From Bacteroidota bacterium (GTDB lineage Bacteria; Bacteroidota; Bacteroidia; 2-12-FULL-35-15): a stretch of 64,000 nt of DNA. Below, piece after piece: positions 53,031-61,855 of this stretch. Both the position numbers and the translations under genes were made by a program. The notes under the pieces are model-generated. The model saw nothing but the letters and a program-made list of their open reading frames with translations, made no database searches and had not been told where the DNA came from. The DNA lies in assembly GCA_947469885.1 (NCBI GenBank), contig CANIQT010000004.1, forward strand, positions 124,001 through 188,000, in the 5' to 3' direction. Every line of letters begins with the position of its first letter. The stretch's first letter is position 1.

Positions 53031-53490
53031 AAATTTTGTACTACTAATAGTAGTTGTTTTTGCTTTTTTGCTGTCGCGATGCAATAATGAGGACAAAACA
53101 ACCAACCCCACTGCCAAAGTAGATACTGCCACCTGCTCTAGCAAAACCATAAACCCAAACGGAGATAGCGAGCTGGCATTGCTGATGCGAAAAATGATTC
53201 AATCGTCAGCCAGTTTAAAGGAAATGGTGAAACAAGGCAAGCTGCCCGAACAGTTTCCAGAAGAGTTTTTAAAAATTCATACTGCCAAACCCACCAATTC
53301 GGATACCAAAAAAGCCAGTTTTGATGGTTTTGCTAACAATTATATAGATAATTTGAACACGCTTTATCATTCCCCAAAACAAGAACTCACCCGAAACTAT
53401 AATGCGGTTATTAATTCCTGCATTAGTTGCCATTCGGAGCATTGCCCGGGACCTATTAAGGCGATTAAGAAGTTAAGTATTACTCAATAA
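53008..53490 (+). CDS. Lipoprotein with single c-type haem site
   Basis: The 160-residue protein has a lipoprotein signal (LLLKSKNFVLLIVVVFAFLLSRC) and a haem-binding CxxCH at Cys138-His142 in NSCISCHSEHCPGPI, at the very C terminus. Upstream are helical segments (LALLMRKMIQSSASLKEMVKQG) resembling the cytochrome c' type helical bundle, in which the haem site is also near the end. I take the ATG at 53008; the one at 52993 adds five residues ahead of the signal. It is translationally coupled to the DUF4920 gene. Confidence 0.78.
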   Translation: MGLLLKSKNFVLLIVVVFAFLLSRCNNEDKTTNPTAKVDTATCSSKTINPNGDSELALLMRKMIQSSASLKEMVKQGKLPEQFPEEFLKIHTAKPTNSDTKKASFDGFANNYIDNLNTLYHSPKQELTRNYNAVINSCISCHSEHCPGPIKAIKKLSITQ

Positions 53491-53507
53491 TCAAGTTTGT
53501 TTTTGTT

Positions 53508-53676
53508 AAATACCAAATGGAATTTCTCAAATGCTAAATGGAGTCCCTTAAATTCAAAATGGAATTGTCGAAATGTTAATTGGGGGTCCTTTAAATTCCA
53601 AATAGAATTTTCAAAATGACAAACTGAATTCCCGAAATTCCATTTGACATTTAAGAAAAGTCAAACTCCTTTTAAG
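53508..53676. repeat. Array D: degenerate 21-bp direct repeats
   Basis: Eight units begin at 53508, 529, 550, 571, 593, 614, 635 and 656, stepping by 21 with one step of 22. The shared phrase is AAATxCCAAATGGAATTT, itself a weak palindrome (ATTCC with GGAAT). The array lies between the ends of two convergent genes, before their shared terminator. Confidence 0.88.
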
Positions 53677-53719
53677 CCCTCCTAACCAAAACAGTAGATT
53701 AAATATCAATACATCGCAT

Positions 53720-53755
53720 AAAAGACTCCTTTCAAGCTAATGAAAGGAGTCTTTT
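53720..53755. terminator. Bidirectional terminator
   Basis: AAAGACTCCTTTC (53721-53733) pairs with GAAAGGAGTCTTTT (53742-53755), with A and T runs on the two sides. It serves the convergent genes ending at 53490 and 53779. Confidence 0.9.
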
Positions 53756-53778
53756 TATAAGTAACTAAACAAATAGTT

Positions 53779-54774
53779 TTACCGTATCAAACTAATTCTA
53801 CCTTTTTTCTCGTACGTTTTACCATCTTTGCCTTCGGCAGACATGAAGTAATAATAAAGTCCGGCTTTGGCTTCTTTACCGTTTTTATCTTTCCCATCCC
53901 AATAAGCACCCACTTTATTACATTCAAAAATGGTTTTACCTTTTTCATCGGCTATCTGTCCGGTCATTTTCACAATATTACTGCCTTTAAAATAAAACAC
54001 ATCGTTCAAACTATCTCCGTTAGGGGTTAGTTCTCTTGGAACTTCGTACAAAGACGAATTGCCAGTTACCACAATTTTTGCGCTATCGGTTGCAGTTTTA
54101 CCTTCGGTATCGGTAGAGGTTAGTGTTACCCAATACACCCCAGGGTTTTCGAAAACATGTATTGGGTTAGCTGTTTTGTCATCTTTTTTACCATCGCTGT
54201 ATTTCCATCTGTACGTATTTCCTTTTCCGCTATTGGATAAGTTCACAATTAACGGAACAGTTCCACCGGTAGGGCTTGCAAAAATTAACGCAATAGGGTC
54301 GGCCGAAAATGTTTTGATAACCGATTGAATTTGTTTTTTGTCTTTAATAAATGGTTGAATAGCAAGTTTAGTTTCCTGCATTTTTTGCTCCTCTGTTTCG
54401 GCAGTTGCCACAGGTTTTGCAATTTCAGTTTTTACTTCAGCAACTGGGGCTTCAGTTTTCACCATTTCCTGTTTGTTTTCAGTCTTTGGTTGCTCAACCG
54501 TTTTTTCGGTTTGAGCTACAGCAGGTTTGTCTGTGTTTTTTACCGCATTACCTGTCCAGTGCATCACCCCAACAGTTCCAATCACTGTGGCAACAGACGA
54601 AACAACGGCAACAATGGTATTGGTTCCAATTTTATTGATAATAGCTTTGCCCAATAATCCAAGCCCAATGCCTTTCATCCCGGTTTTAATATTTTCCCAA
54701 ACACTCGAATCCACTTCCGCTTCGTAGTTCTCAAACGAGTCTTTGAACAAATCTTCAATACTTTTCTTTTCCAT
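53779..54774 (-). CDS. Anti-sigma-like membrane protein with PKD and T9SS type-B-like domain
   Basis: The 331-residue protein has a cytosolic head (KSIEDLFKDSFENYEAEVDSSVWENI, 4-29), one membrane helix (about 51-73), a Lys/Glu/Thr-rich spacer, a PKD domain (about 160-245, HVFENPGVYWVTLTSTD) and a gliding-motility-associated C-terminal domain (about 246-331: ELTPNGDSLNDVFYFKG, then YWDGKDKNGKEAKAGLYYYF and GRISLIR). It starts 12 bases after the ECF sigma gene, the usual place for an anti-sigma factor, and its head resembles such regulators. The last domain normally marks T9SS type B cargo but here is on a membrane-anchored protein. Confidence 0.8.
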   Translation of the reverse strand: MEKKSIEDLFKDSFENYEAEVDSSVWENIKTGMKGIGLGLLGKAIINKIGTNTIVAVVSSVATVIGTVGVMHWTGNAVKNTDKPAVAQTEKTVEQPKTENKQEMVKTEAPVAEVKTEIAKPVATAETEEQKMQETKLAIQPFIKDKKQIQSVIKTFSADPIALIFASPTGGTVPLIVNLSNSGKGNTYRWKYSDGKKDDKTANPIHVFENPGVYWVTLTSTDTEGKTATDSAKIVVTGNSSLYEVPRELTPNGDSLNDVFYFKGSNIVKMTGQIADEKGKTIFECNKVGAYWDGKDKNGKEAKAGLYYYFMSAEGKDGKTYEKKGRISLIR

Positions 54775-54786
54775 AAATCCTTTATT

Positions 54787-55308
54787 TTATAACGTAATTA
54801 CCTTTTGTAAATATGCTTTTGCCCTCGAATACTGCGATTTGGATGTACCTTCGGTGATACCTAACATATCTCCTATTTCCTTGTGCGAATACCCTTCAAT
54901 GGCATGTAAATTAAAAACTGTTTTAAATCCTGTTGGTAACGAGTGTATTATTTTCAATAATTCCTTAGCGCCTAAACTTTCTCCAAGGTGAGTGTAATCT
55001 TCAAGTGTCAATTCAATGCTTCCTATTTCAACGCTTCCTTCCATTTTTTTTGATTTTCTTATACTTGAAAGAGCAGTGTTCACTACTATTTTCCGTATCC
55101 ACCCTTCTAGAGAACCAGAAGCTTTAAACGAATCGATTTTTTCAAAAACATTGATAAATCCATTTTGCATAACGTCCTCTGCTTCTTCCTGTGAGTCACA
55201 ATAACGCTGGCACACGCCCATCATTTTTTTCGAAAATTTATCGTATAATGCTTTCTGAGCTAATGCTTTTTTTTTAACGCAACCTTCTATTATTTCGTCA
55301 TCGGTCAT
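54787..55308 (-). CDS. ECF-type sigma-70 family factor
   Basis: The 173-residue protein has region 2 (about 15-80: ALYDKFSKKMMGVCQRYCDSQEEAEDVMQNGFINVFEKI, with the -10 recognition helix) and region 4 (about 115-170: LPTGFKTVFNLHAIEGYSHKEIGDMLGITEGTSKSQYSRAKAYLQK). It directs RNA polymerase to a specific regulon. The next gene is very probably its membrane regulator. The sequence gives no clue to its target promoters. Confidence 0.93.
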   Translation of the reverse strand: MTDDEIIEGCVKKKALAQKALYDKFSKKMMGVCQRYCDSQEEAEDVMQNGFINVFEKIDSFKASGSLEGWIRKIVVNTALSSIRKSKKMEGSVEIGSIELTLEDYTHLGESLGAKELLKIIHSLPTGFKTVFNLHAIEGYSHKEIGDMLGITEGTSKSQYSRAKAYLQKVITL

Positions 55309-55411
55309 TTGCTATTCACTTAATAAGACGCAAAGTTGCGCCAAAAGGTTGCACCAAGGTACAAATATTATTTATTTATTAACAATATTTTCTTATTCCA
55401 TAAAACAATAG

Positions 55412-55419
55412 CACTTTTG
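55412..55419 (+). promoter_or_regulatory. Imperfect -7 box four bases before the RNase R start
   Basis: CACTTTTG (one mismatch to TAnnTTTG) is followed by AGCA and the ATG at 55424, the same four-base spacing as at 13813, 17252, 17318 and 34560. Confidence 0.4.
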
Positions 55420-55423
55420 AGCA

Positions 55424-57697
55424 ATGGCAAAAAAATACAATCCAAAGAAAAAAGGAGTTAAAAAAAATTACCTTTTCGAAGAAATCATAAAAGTGCTTTC
55501 TAAAAGCCCTAACAAGGCTTTTAACTACAAACAAATAGCTGCTGAAATGAACATTTCCGACCATTCGCAGCGGTTGCTTATTTCTTCCATTTTGGCAGAA
55601 TTAAAAAACGCAGACACTGTTTCGGAGCCCGAAAGAGGCAAATTTAAAATAAAAACAGTGGATAAATTTATTTCTGGTAAAGTGGATATGACCAGCAGTG
55701 GCATTGCTTATATTGTTTCTGACGAAAGTGAAGACGATATATTGATAAACCCGAAAAAAACATTGAATGCCCTGCATGGTGATGTGGTAAAGGTTCGGCT
55801 TTTTGCAAAACAACGAGGCAAACAGGAAGGAGAAATCATAGAAGTTATTCAACGGGCAAAGTCAGAATTTGTAGGAACGGTACAGCTTTCGCAACGTTTT
55901 GCTTTTTTGGTTCCCAGCAGTAACAAAATGAATGTGGATATTTACATTCCGCTCGAAAAGCTGAAAGGGGCTAAAGACGGGCAAAAAGCAATTGCTCGAA
56001 TTACCGAATGGGCAAAAAACGGAGTGAACCCAATTGGGGAAATTATTGATGTGCTTGGCAATGTAGGCGAAAACAATACCGAAATGCATGCCATACTTGC
56101 CGAATATGGCTTGCCGTATGAGTTTCCAAAAGATGTTGAACGAGCAGCAGATTTAATTCCCGTAAAAATTACCGAAGAAGAAATTGCTAAGAGACGCGAT
56201 TTCAGAGAAATTACCACCTTCACGATTGACCCAGTGGATGCAAAAGATTTTGATGATGCTTTATCCATTCAAAAATTAAAAAACGGAAACTGGGAAATAG
56301 GCGTTCACATTGCTGATGTTAGCCATTATGTAAAACCCGATTCGATGATTGATAAAGAAGCAGTTTCGAGAGCTACTTCTGTTTACCTTGTGGATAGGGT
56401 TGTTCCCATGCTTCCTGAAATTTTATCGAATAATGTGTGCTCGCTTCGCCCCAAGGAAGAAAAATTGTGTTTCTCCGCAGTGTTCGAAATGACGGATGAA
56501 GCAGAAATAGTGAACGAATGGTTTGGTAGAACAATTATTAATTCGGACCGAAGATTTACATACGAAGAAGCACAAACAGTTATTGAAACTGAAGAAGGCG
56601 ATTTTAAGGAAGAAATTTTAACTCTTGACAGGTTAGCAAAAATATTACGTGCCAATCGTTTTAAAAAAGGAAGTATAGCATTTGAGAAAATGGAAGTGAA
56701 ATTTCATTTGGATGAAGTAGGAAATCCAACAGGTGTGTTTTTCAAGGTTTCGAAAGATTCGAATCAGCTGATTGAAGATTTTATGCTTTTGGCAAACAGA
56801 AAAGTGGCGGAGTTTGTTGGCAAAACAAAACAACCAACAAACAACAAACAACAAACAACAGCCTCTCAAAAACCATTTGTTTATCGTATTCACGACAAAC
56901 CAAATCCTGATAAACTAAATAGTTTTGCTGAATTTGTTGCTAAATTCGGATATAAATTAAATGTAAAGAACGAAAGAGGAGTGGCTGATTCGATGAATAA
57001 TTTGTTGAAAGAAGTAAATCAAAAAAAAGAGGGAGGAATGATTGAACTACTTGCTATTCGTACCATGGCGAAAGCAATATATACGACTAAAAATATTGGG
57101 CATTATGGTTTGGGGTTTGATTATTATACGCATTTTACTTCACCTATCCGCAGGTATCCCGATGTGATGGTACATCGATTGTTACAACATTATTTAGATG
57201 GAGGCAAAAATCCTGATGTTGATTTGCTGGAAGCACAATGTAAACATTCATCCGATATGGAAAAACTGGCAGCAGATGCCGAGCGGTCTTCCATCAAATA
57301 CAAACAAGTGCAATTTTTGGAAGATAAAATAGGAGAGGAGTTTGATGGAACTATTTCGGGTGTTACCGAGTGGGGCATTTTTGTGGAGATAACCGAAAAC
57401 CACTGCGAAGGCATGGTTCGGTTAAGGGAACTGAAAGACGATAATTATTATTTTGATGAAGATAATTATTGTTTGCGAGGGCGCAAATTTGGAAAAGTAC
57501 TAACCCTTGGCGACCAAGTAAGGATTGAAATAAAACGTGCCGATTTAGTAAAAAAACAATTAGACTTTGTATTGGTTGAAATGATTGATAAAAAGAAAAC
57601 AACCACCATCAGTGAAAAGAAAAAAGAAACCCCCACTCCTAAAAAACCTTCGTCTCCCGACAAATTATTTAATGAAGAATGGGGGTTTGAATTGTAA
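55424..57697 (+). CDS. rnr: Exoribonuclease R (RNB domain)
   Basis: The 757-residue protein has a winged-helix/cold-shock N-terminal region (about 20-225), the RNB catalytic domain with the aspartate cluster IDPVDAKDFDD (268-278), and a C-terminal S1 domain (about 635-715: EEFDGTISGVTEWGIFVEI) with a basic tail. It degrades structured RNA 3' to 5'. A Gln/Asn/Thr-rich insertion (KTKQPTNNKQQTTASQKP, about 467-485) interrupts the RNB domain and looks like a low-complexity loop. It is divergent from the ECF sigma gene. Confidence 0.95.
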   Translation: MAKKYNPKKKGVKKNYLFEEIIKVLSKSPNKAFNYKQIAAEMNISDHSQRLLISSILAELKNADTVSEPERGKFKIKTVDKFISGKVDMTSSGIAYIVSDESEDDILINPKKTLNALHGDVVKVRLFAKQRGKQEGEIIEVIQRAKSEFVGTVQLSQRFAFLVPSSNKMNVDIYIPLEKLKGAKDGQKAIARITEWAKNGVNPIGEIIDVLGNVGENNTEMHAILAEYGLPYEFPKDVERAADLIPVKITEEEIAKRRDFREITTFTIDPVDAKDFDDALSIQKLKNGNWEIGVHIADVSHYVKPDSMIDKEAVSRATSVYLVDRVVPMLPEILSNNVCSLRPKEEKLCFSAVFEMTDEAEIVNEWFGRTIINSDRRFTYEEAQTVIETEEGDFKEEILTLDRLAKILRANRFKKGSIAFEKMEVKFHLDEVGNPTGVFFKVSKDSNQLIEDFMLLANRKVAEFVGKTKQPTNNKQQTTASQKPFVYRIHDKPNPDKLNSFAEFVAKFGYKLNVKNERGVADSMNNLLKEVNQKKEGGMIELLAIRTMAKAIYTTKNIGHYGLGFDYYTHFTSPIRRYPDVMVHRLLQHYLDGGKNPDVDLLEAQCKHSSDMEKLAADAERSSIKYKQVQFLEDKIGEEFDGTISGVTEWGIFVEITENHCEGMVRLRELKDDNYYFDEDNYCLRGRKFGKVLTLGDQVRIEIKRADLVKKQLDFVLVEMIDKKKTTTISEKKKETPTPKKPSSPDKLFNEEWGFEL

Positions 57698-57704
57698 AGA
57701 GGGG

Positions 57705-58463
57705 CTACAAAAAATTCAATCGTTTCGAAATGTCGTCTTTATACGACCCACCAATAGGGATTGATTTTTTGTCTTTCTCTAGAATTAGATTTGGAGTTTC
57801 AATGGCTACAATTTTATCGATGCGCACAATGAACGAACGATGAACGCGAATAAAATCTTGAGCAGATAATTTTTTTTCTATTTCTTTCATGGTTGAATGA
57901 ATGGTGAATTTTGCATTCTCGGTATTAACAACAACATAATCTTTTAATGCTTCCACAAAATAAATATCCTCGCTTTTTACTTTTACCTGGCGAGAATTTG
58001 ATTTAACAAATATCATGTCTTTGTCTTTCGATTCTTTGTTTTCTACAATAGAATATAAAAAGTCTCTTTCTTTTTTTAAATCAGTTTCCTTTTCATGTTT
58101 GTAAATCGCCATTTCGATTGACGTGTGCAAATCAATCTCTTTGAATGGTTTAATAATGTAGCCATAAGGCTCCGAAACTTTTGCTTTGCTCAACGTGCTT
58201 TCATCGGCATAAGCAGTTAGGTAAATAACAGGGATATTATATTTCTCCCTGATGTGCGATGCAGCTTCAATTCCTGTCATTTCGCCCTTCAGCATTATGT
58301 CCATTAATACCAAACTAGGTTTTAACTCTTCAACAATGCGTATGGCATCTTCACCATTCGAACAAATTTCGACTACAGTGTATCCTAGTTTTTTTAAACT
58401 GTGTTGAATGTCCTTAGCAACTATGCTTTCGTCTTCAACAATAAGAATGTTTGATTTTGACAT
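57705..58463 (-). CDS. LytTR-family response regulator
   Basis: The 252-residue protein has a receiver domain (about 4-122) with acidic residues Glu11/Asp12, phospho-acceptor Asp56 in SLVLMDIMLKG and a Lys in IIKPF. A short linker leads to a LytTR DNA-binding domain (about 155-250: IFVKSNSRQVKVKSEDIYFVEALKDYVVV, then FIRVHRSFIVRIDKI). It starts two bases after the kinase gene, so it is the cognate regulator. LytTR regulators bind paired direct repeats about two helical turns apart. Confidence 0.92.
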   Translation of the reverse strand: MSKSNILIVEDESIVAKDIQHSLKKLGYTVVEICSNGEDAIRIVEELKPSLVLMDIMLKGEMTGIEAASHIREKYNIPVIYLTAYADESTLSKAKVSEPYGYIIKPFKEIDLHTSIEMAIYKHEKETDLKKERDFLYSIVENKESKDKDMIFVKSNSRQVKVKSEDIYFVEALKDYVVVNTENAKFTIHSTMKEIEKKLSAQDFIRVHRSFIVRIDKIVAIETPNLILEKDKKSIPIGGSYKDDISKRLNFL

Positions 58464-58465
58464 GT

Positions 58466-61400
58466 TTATATTCTGTTTTTAGATTGATTGTGTTTAAATA
58501 GTATAGTGTATTGTGTTCCTTTTTTGTTGTCTATCTGAATGTTTCCATTTAATTGGTCAATCAAAGTAATTACTAATTGAAGTCCGAGCGATTCGGTATT
58601 TCTGAAATCAATATGGTCTGGCAAACCTACCCCGTTGTCAGCAATTATTAATTTTAAATTTTGCTCTTCCAAGTGCATCTTAATGGTAACAATGTTTTCA
58701 GCCTCATTATCAACAAAAGCATACTTAATTGAATTCGAAACAATTTCGTTGATGACTAAACCCGATGGAATTGCAAGGTCTAAATTAAGAAAAATTGTTT
58801 GAATATCGAGATTCAATTTTATTTTTATGTAAGAATCAGAATACGTTTGAATTAAATTTTGAGAAAGATTTACCACATATTCCGAAAAATTGATACTCGA
58901 AAAATCTTTTGTTTGATACAAACTTTCATGAATATACGCCATTGACTTTATTCTGTTTTGGCTCTCTTTCAATATGTTTAAGGTGTTTTGGTCTTTAACG
59001 TAGGAAGATTGAAGATTTAAAATACTAGAAATAACTTGTAAATTATTTTTCACTCTGTGATGAACTTCTTTCAAAAGCACTTCTTTTTCCTGTAACGATT
59101 GTTGAATCCTTTCATTTGCTTTTATTTTTTCTGTAATGTCATGACCTATTCCTGAAATTTCTACCACTTTTTTATTTTCATTGTAAATAGGATTTAAAAA
59201 TATTTCGTACCAAACGGTATTTCCAGTTGTGTCCACAAATTTAGTTTCAAAATATTGAGGAATTCCAGATAATGTCATATCATATTTTTTTATCCAAAAA
59301 GCATTAAATTCATTTGTGGAAATCATTGCTCCTTCCATCATTGAAATTCCTACATAAATTTCAACTTTATATTGTTGGCGAATAAAATCTTTAAAATTTT
59401 GATTAAACGAAGTTAAACAGGAACTTCTGTCGGCCGTCCAAACTAGATGTGAACCCGATTCAAAAACAGCATTTAATTTGGCTGCCTGTGCTTGTTGTTC
59501 CTTTTCTGTTTTTCTTCGTTCCGAAATATCCTGAAACACAGAAATGAAATGGGAAGGATTACCGACTTTATCCTTTACAAGCGAAATGGTGAGATTGGTA
59601 TAAACTATTTTGCCACTTTTATGCACATATTTTTTTTCAAAAGTTGTTTTTTCAATAACTCCTCTCAAAAATTTATCCCACAAACCAATAGATACTTTCA
59701 TGTCTTCGGGAGCAGTGATATCAACAAATACTTTCTGATACAATTCTTCTTGCGAATAACCAAGTATGGCACAGAGTTGTTCGTTTACCTGCAAAAATTG
59801 CCCTTGAAGACTAACCTTTGCAATTCCAATATATGCCTGATTGTAAATAGCCCGATATCTTTCTTCGCTGTCTCTGAGTTCTTGCTCTGCTTTTTTTGAT
59901 TCTGAAATATCGCGCGACACACCCATGGCTCCAACTATTGTCCCGTCTTCACTTTTCAAAACGGAAGCAGAAAGAAAGGAAGTGAATTTTTCTCCATTCT
60001 TTTTTATATTCGAAACCTCTCCCACATAAATTCCATTTTCAAGTAATTCCTTTTGTGTTATATGTGTACTGTCGGTGGGGTTGGAATACAACATTCGTAC
60101 ATTCTGTCCAATCACTTCCTCTGGTTTATACCCAAAAGTATTTTGAGCTGCAGTATTAAATTCGGTAATGTTTCCATCCTTACCCGTTGCACAAATCATA
60201 TCCAGCGAACTTTCGATAAGCAGGCGAGTGTATTTCTGATTGCTCAACAAAATCCGCTCTGCATTCTGTCTTTCCTTAATTTCGTGTTGTAGATTTTTAT
60301 TTGTTTTTTCTGCTACTTGTGTTAGCAATTGTTGTTTCAACAATTGCTTTTGTGTGGAGACGTTGTGTAATACAATAAGAGTGGCGTGCTTGTCATTATA
60401 TTCCACCAGTGTAGGTTTCGACTCAATATCAACTGTTTTTCCTCTTAAGGTTTTTACTTTTATTTCGGCAAACGGAACTAGTTCACCACTATTAATTTTT
60501 TCAATTCTTTTTTTTACAAATTCTCGAAACTCGGGAAGTATGAAATTAAAAATAGGTTGAAATTGCACCTGTTCAAGTTTTGCTTCCAACATTTTTAAAG
60601 CTGATTTATTTGCAAATTCTATTTTGCCATCCAAGATAATAAAGATACCATCTGGAGAATTATCAATTAAACTTTTATAGTTTTCCCGACTATTATTTAG
60701 CTCTATTTCATATCGTTTTTTATCATTGATGTCGGCAATAAAACCCTCTAAAAACAATAATTTACCTTTTGTGTCAAATACTCCCTGACCCTTTTCCCAG
60801 ACCCATTTAAAGCTCCCATCAGCGGTTATAATTCTATATTCAAGTTCATATATGGATTTGTTTTTTAGTGCTTTTTTTAATTTTTTATTCCCTCTGTCGT
60901 CAGGATGAATAATATCATTAAAGGCCCTTTTTTTATTGTTTACAAAGTCGCTGGAGTTGTAGCCTGTTAAATTTAAAAAACCATCGCTCAAAAATATCAT
61001 GGTAAGGTTTTCGTCTAAGTTGCATCGATAAGCAATCCCAGGAAAGTTATTTGACAAAACCGAAAATTTTCGTTCGCTTTCGTGTATTTTTGTTTCCGAT
61101 TCTTTTTGTAGAGTTATATCGCGAATGGCTGTAACCCTAGCAGGTAATCCGTTATACACTATTTGATTTACAAGAATCTCCACCCAAAATGTTTTGTTGC
61201 CTTTTCGCAACATTTGTATCTCATAAGGCGAAGCATCTTTGTTTTTTATTTTTTCAATTACTGTTTTATGAAAATCGGGATGAACGAAATCGAAAATGGA
61301 TCTACCAATTATTTCTTTTTCGGAGTACTCAAATATTTTGCCCACCGCCTTGTTTACTTCTACCACCATACCATCCTGATGAATTGCTATGCCTTCAAAA

Positions 61401-61840
61401 GAAGAGTCGGAGAGCTTTTTGAATCTTTCTTCGCTTAATTTTAATGCGTTTTTTGTTTCTCTTTTTTCGGTTACATCAATTGCCTGAAGAATGGCAGCAA
61501 CTGTTTTTTTATTTTCAATATGAGGAGTTGCACTGGTTGAATAGTAAGCTAGCCCTTTGTTATTGCCCCAACCAATGATTTCAAATTTTTGTGGTTTGCA
61601 GGTTTTGAAAACCGCTTCAATTGCTTTTTTAATTTTCTGTTCCGAATCTTTTGAAAAAAAATTGTAAACAGAAGTGCCTATGATGGTTTCTTTTTTATTG
61701 CCGAGTAAAACTTCGTTACTCTCTGTAATTATTCCTTTTTCATCAATTATAAGAATAATATTATCCGAATATTTTAAAAACGAATCCCATTTAGATTCGA
61801 AGGAACGAGGAGATACGATTGTTTTTTTAGAAGAAGCCAT
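58466..61840 (-). CDS. Cytosolic histidine kinase with seven PAS domains
   Basis: The 1124-residue kinase has no membrane helix. I count seven PAS/PAC units, starting near residues 18, 142, 256, 385, 525, 655 and 780 (for example FKKLSDSSFEGIAIHQDGMVVEVNKAVGKIF and YKSLIDNSPDGIFIILDGKIEFANKSALKML). A HisKA_2 domain with the phospho-accepting histidine in LLKEVHHRVKNNLQVISSILNLQ (about 925-950) and a HATPase domain to the C terminus (NEIVSNSIKYAF, DNGVGLP) follow. Such kinases sense small ligands, redox or light; no cofactor can be assigned. The LytTR regulator gene follows by two bases. Confidence 0.9.
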   Translation of the reverse strand: MASSKKTIVSPRSFESKWDSFLKYSDNIILIIDEKGIITESNEVLLGNKKETIIGTSVYNFFSKDSEQKIKKAIEAVFKTCKPQKFEIIGWGNNKGLAYYSTSATPHIENKKTVAAILQAIDVTEKRETKNALKLSEERFKKLSDSSFEGIAIHQDGMVVEVNKAVGKIFEYSEKEIIGRSIFDFVHPDFHKTVIEKIKNKDASPYEIQMLRKGNKTFWVEILVNQIVYNGLPARVTAIRDITLQKESETKIHESERKFSVLSNNFPGIAYRCNLDENLTMIFLSDGFLNLTGYNSSDFVNNKKRAFNDIIHPDDRGNKKLKKALKNKSIYELEYRIITADGSFKWVWEKGQGVFDTKGKLLFLEGFIADINDKKRYEIELNNSRENYKSLIDNSPDGIFIILDGKIEFANKSALKMLEAKLEQVQFQPIFNFILPEFREFVKKRIEKINSGELVPFAEIKVKTLRGKTVDIESKPTLVEYNDKHATLIVLHNVSTQKQLLKQQLLTQVAEKTNKNLQHEIKERQNAERILLSNQKYTRLLIESSLDMICATGKDGNITEFNTAAQNTFGYKPEEVIGQNVRMLYSNPTDSTHITQKELLENGIYVGEVSNIKKNGEKFTSFLSASVLKSEDGTIVGAMGVSRDISESKKAEQELRDSEERYRAIYNQAYIGIAKVSLQGQFLQVNEQLCAILGYSQEELYQKVFVDITAPEDMKVSIGLWDKFLRGVIEKTTFEKKYVHKSGKIVYTNLTISLVKDKVGNPSHFISVFQDISERRKTEKEQQAQAAKLNAVFESGSHLVWTADRSSCLTSFNQNFKDFIRQQYKVEIYVGISMMEGAMISTNEFNAFWIKKYDMTLSGIPQYFETKFVDTTGNTVWYEIFLNPIYNENKKVVEISGIGHDITEKIKANERIQQSLQEKEVLLKEVHHRVKNNLQVISSILNLQSSYVKDQNTLNILKESQNRIKSMAYIHESLYQTKDFSSINFSEYVVNLSQNLIQTYSDSYIKIKLNLDIQTIFLNLDLAIPSGLVINEIVSNSIKYAFVDNEAENIVTIKMHLEEQNLKLIIADNGVGLPDHIDFRNTESLGLQLVITLIDQLNGNIQIDNKKGTQYTILFKHNQSKNRI

Positions 61841-61855
61841 AAAATGAAATCAATA

